Below are positions 60,776 through 64,000 of a stretch of DNA of 64,000 nucleotides, one piece after another. Where the stretch lies: positions 17,812,501 to 17,876,500 of the forward strand of contig JAMPIT010000258.1 of NCBI GenBank assembly GCA_026261815.1, read 5' to 3'. Below the pieces are notes generated by a model, which was not told the DNA's origin, ran no database searches, and saw only the letters and a program-made list of their open reading frames with translations. Every line of letters starts with the position of its first letter. The stretch's first letter is position 1. Source of the DNA: Monarcha castaneiventris obscurior (taxonomy: Eukaryota > Chordata > Aves > Passeriformes > Monarchidae). Position numbers and translations under genes: made by a program.

Positions 60776-63700
60776 AAGCTGCTCTTGAGAAATTTCATCC
60801 AGATTACTCTCAGAGCAGCTGCTGTCCTGGCACTCCCAATACTGAATCAAACCTGAGCCTAGGGGATAGGAGGTCCTTAAAGGATCAAAGCACGACTTCA
60901 GAATACTACCCAAAATATTGGCAAGCAGAACATGGATATAAACCCACAGCTGAGAGTAACTGAAACCTTTTCCCACAGTTTTGACGTGATCTAGTATTTA
61001 AAGGGTGGTGTTTGGTTTTGGTTTGGGTTTTTTTTTCCTTCTGAAACAAGGATTTTTTTCTCTCCTTATTTAGCATTCTTGTGACTCCAAAGCAGGGAAG
61101 AGACATCATGCATCTTGAGAAGGCCCTAGGGCCCCTAAAATTTTCAGTACATTTTTGCTTCTTTGCTTAATATATAAGCTCATTTAAATACTAAGTTCTG
61201 AAAAGCTATCACAAGAAAATTCTGTGTCAATAAACTTTCTGCTCTTACTGAGACAGCAGGTTACTTAAAGTAATCAGAGATGCTGAAAAACAACTGAGAG
61301 ATTTTTCTGAACTGAAAAAGAAACTTCAAATTAATAGAAACATTTTCATAAAATCATGAAATAGAAATAGATAAGAAACAAATTAGTAAAGTAAATGACT
61401 CCTGCTTTCAGGATTTGTGAATTAATTCTCATGTATGCAAATGGGAAAGTAAAATTTATTAGCAACACAATGAAAATTGCTGACTTCCCTTTTTTTTTTC
61501 AGCTGTGAACACTCAACTTGGTTTCTTTTTAATAGTATATTTTGTCTCATCTTAAATGACATTCATGGTGAAGTTACTTGCTTTTTAAAAAGTAGCCCTT
61601 TAAATATAAATTTTGTATGTCTGTAGCACTGAAACAGAGAAGCTGCCTGAGTTAACTTATTTGATTACTCACAGAAGAAGCCACCCAGATTCCTGAAGTT
61701 CAATGCGCAAATGGTTTTCATCAGTTTCATAAATCTGTTTGTATGTGAAAAATCTGTAAGTACTATTACCTTTTGATTGCATTTAATATTCAGAAACCAA
61801 ACAATACCCTGATTCGCTTCTGATTTTTATTTCAGTTGCATGGCATTTCAAGCCTAATTTAAACACAATAATAACAAAATCTATGTCTAATGCCTTGATT
61901 TCATTTGTAAAGCCACCTGGACAGCCACACACTTTGGTGGCGTTTTTCTTAATAGTTATATGTCAGGAATGCTTTACCTGCATTTTATAAGGGGCAAAGC
62001 TTTGAATAAAAGATTATAATATTTGTACGTGATTTTGCACAAAAAAAAAAAAAGTCAAAAAATTGCGGGAAATCTGAAAAAAATATTCTTAATGGGGTAA
62101 GGATTTATAATATAAATTTTAAAAGTATGAAATGATAGGCAATGTTCTGTCTTCACATAAAAGATTGAAACTCGTGGTTGATTAATACAGTATTTCATAA
62201 GATGTTTGTATTTCCAGGCTGCATTGGTCACATAATAGTGAATAAACCATGAATATAATACAGCCTGGTGTTTTATTCTATATATGCTAAACATCTGGTT
62301 ACTGGTGTGGCTGTAGCAATCTAGTAGAAATCCTCATGCAAGCACAGAAGCTTGGCCAGGCACGAGGGATTTCACTGCTAGATTATATGCAATGGTGCAC
62401 AGGCTGTCCATATCTCTTGATTTACTTTATCGTCTGTTCTGCCTGCTCTGGTGTGGTCTGTATCAGACTGTAATTACATCTCAGTTACAGATCTTGAAAA
62501 GGGTGTGAACAAAGTTTTAATGTGGTTAGAAATTGCAGAGCCAAACCCCTCAAAAGTCTTAAACTGCTTAGCAGCCACCTTTCCATGCTTTGCTTAGTGA
62601 AAAAGCTGCTCAGCACTTTGCAGTTGGGGGTATCTGGTACCTCCCCAGCAAATACTCCTCAAGGCTTCACTTGCAGAACTCCTCACAGGACCTTCAAATG
62701 AGCCCCCACTCTCATAATTTCTTCTGGCCGGTTGAAGTGCTTTAGCTCTGACCAGTCATGATTCCATTTACTCTTTTGAGGATAACTTACCTGAATTCAA
62801 AACCTAAGATGTGTCAGTGCAGGTGTTTTTAAGTGAAGGTGGCTGGCTTAATGACTGCATTGAAAAGAAATATATTATTATGATACTCTTTAGAGGAAAA
62901 AAGGTAAAGAGAAACATACTGTTTTATTTTTTTAATGATCCTACTAAATCCCACTCTTTGCCATTTCTCTCTTCTTTTAAATTTTCCCACAGAGAAATTT
63001 AAGTGTTAAATTTAACAGAGAATAAAATAAGGAAAAATACTTTTTTACATGGAGAAACTGAAATGAAGGAATATATTATTTTGTACTGATTAATTTTATT
63101 CTAATTTTGCTTACAGGTGCAGTGAAAAAAGATTTTTGTCAGTAAAATGCTCTCTATGGAATCATGAATAAAACCACATTTTCCTCAACCAGCTTCTTGT
63201 ACACTCATCTGCCAGGGGAAGCCCAGGTGCCATCCTTGCAGCAGTGTAAAGGCTTGGAGCCCTGGTGTCAGTGCCAGATGTGAAAGCTGTCCCTGCAAGG
63301 CAGACCCAGGCTGAGCACATCTCTTCCTAATCCCAGAGGCTCCATCTTGGCTCAGGCACCTGCAGCATGGGCAGAAGGATTTCTCCTTTTCCTGGGCTTC
63401 AGAGGACAGTCAGCAACCATCAGGTGGTGTGACAAAGGTGATGGCACTCTCTGGATTGCAAAAAAGGCCCAAAGAGAAGTTTTTGTGAATATTTCACTGT
63501 GTTGCTGGGTTTTTCCTTCCTTTCCACCTGAGGAGGTAATAGAGGACTGTATCTTCTGTTTTATGGGTTCATGGGAGCAATTGCTGCCACTCCACACACC
63601 TCAACTTATAAGGAAATGAGTAAATCAAAGTTATAGGAACTAGTGAAATAGTCCTGAATAACATCTGCTCCAGGCTGTGTTCAAGAATAGGTGGGTTTTG

Positions 63701-64000
63701 TTAGTAGGATATTAATCCTGCAATTTCCTTGTAGGAGTAAACTTTTGAGACTGGTGAAGTTCTTCTGAGAGCTCTGGAACTTGCCATGACATTCTGCCCA
63801 CATTAAGAAAACCAGCAGCTGGTTTTCTTTATCTGTGATTAGGACAATGTTTCTTCAGACTTGTTTAATTAAATAGTATTTCAAAAGAAAATCCTTGAAA
63901 CCAAACTTACTCCCAAACATATCCCAAAAATGCCAGCTGCCTGGTGGCCTGTACGTGGCTAATGGTGTAACCCAGGCACAGTCACTCCATTCACAGACAG
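60776..64000. other. No gene seen
   Basis: AT-rich noncoding DNA to the window end. It has a 14-base A run at 62041-62054. Near 63116 a TTTTGCTTACAG acceptor-like word precedes an ATGAATAAA polyadenylation-like word at 63162-63170, which could suggest a terminal noncoding exon, but there is no further support. The last 0.8 kb is GC-richer with short mirrored frames. Confidence 0.4.
62041..62054 (+). repeat. (A)14 homopolymer
   Basis: Fourteen consecutive A after GATTTTGCAC. No retroposon body was recognised upstream. Confidence 0.8.

Noticed and set aside
60330..60788. 152-codon hydrophobic open frame
   Set aside because: It lies in a pyrimidine-rich tract where stop codons are rare; two other registers are open at the same place and the composition is only Phe/Leu/Ser/Pro.

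Overview
This window looks like vertebrate nuclear DNA, most likely from a bird. The base composition is AT-rich with two isolated CpG clusters. No open frame is long or recognisable enough to be a gene. The repeats are of avian or amniote type: a CR1 LINE 3' end, an older CR1/L3-type fragment, a solo retroviral LTR with a 6-bp target duplication, MIR/L2-type tails of the kind common in reptiles, and a decayed PIF/Harbinger transposase. A songbird is possible, but I cannot settle the species. No operons, CRISPR arrays, rRNA or tRNA genes were seen.

Layout: 0.1-0.35 kb is a small CpG island holding a palindromic RFX X-box followed directly by a CACGTG E-box. 0.35-19.9 kb is intron-like or intergenic DNA with one old CR1 fragment (about 6.9-7.15 kb), short tandem duplications (14.34 and 17.36 kb) and homopolymer runs. 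19.9-20.3 kb is a CR1 3' fragment whose ORF2 C-terminal frame is still open. 20.3-26.4 kb has no gene. 26.45-26.96 kb is the stronger CpG island, with possible first-exon features. 27.0-28.5 kb and 42.1-43.6 kb look like candidate conserved noncoding DNA (enhancer-like), and weaker candidates lie at 24.7-25.2 and 56.4-56.8 kb. 35.04-35.40 kb is a solo LTR with an exact 6-bp target-site duplication. 50.5-58.2 kb is rich in very old relics: an old repeat with TTAGGNGCCTAA-like motifs, two or three MIR-like tails, and a minus-strand Harbinger transposase fragment with one in-frame stop and loss of the catalytic Glu. 59.9-60.1 kb is a probable minus-strand LTR. 60.3-60.8 kb is a pyrimidine tract that creates false open frames.

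No cellular protein-coding exon could be supported. The window is best read as a gene desert or large intron. Its functional content, if any, is regulatory: two CpG islands and several enhancer-like blocks. I found no previously undescribed multi-gene system. The items most worth checking are the Harbinger fossil, the RFX/E-box island, the 26.5-kb CpG island and the 42-43.6-kb block.
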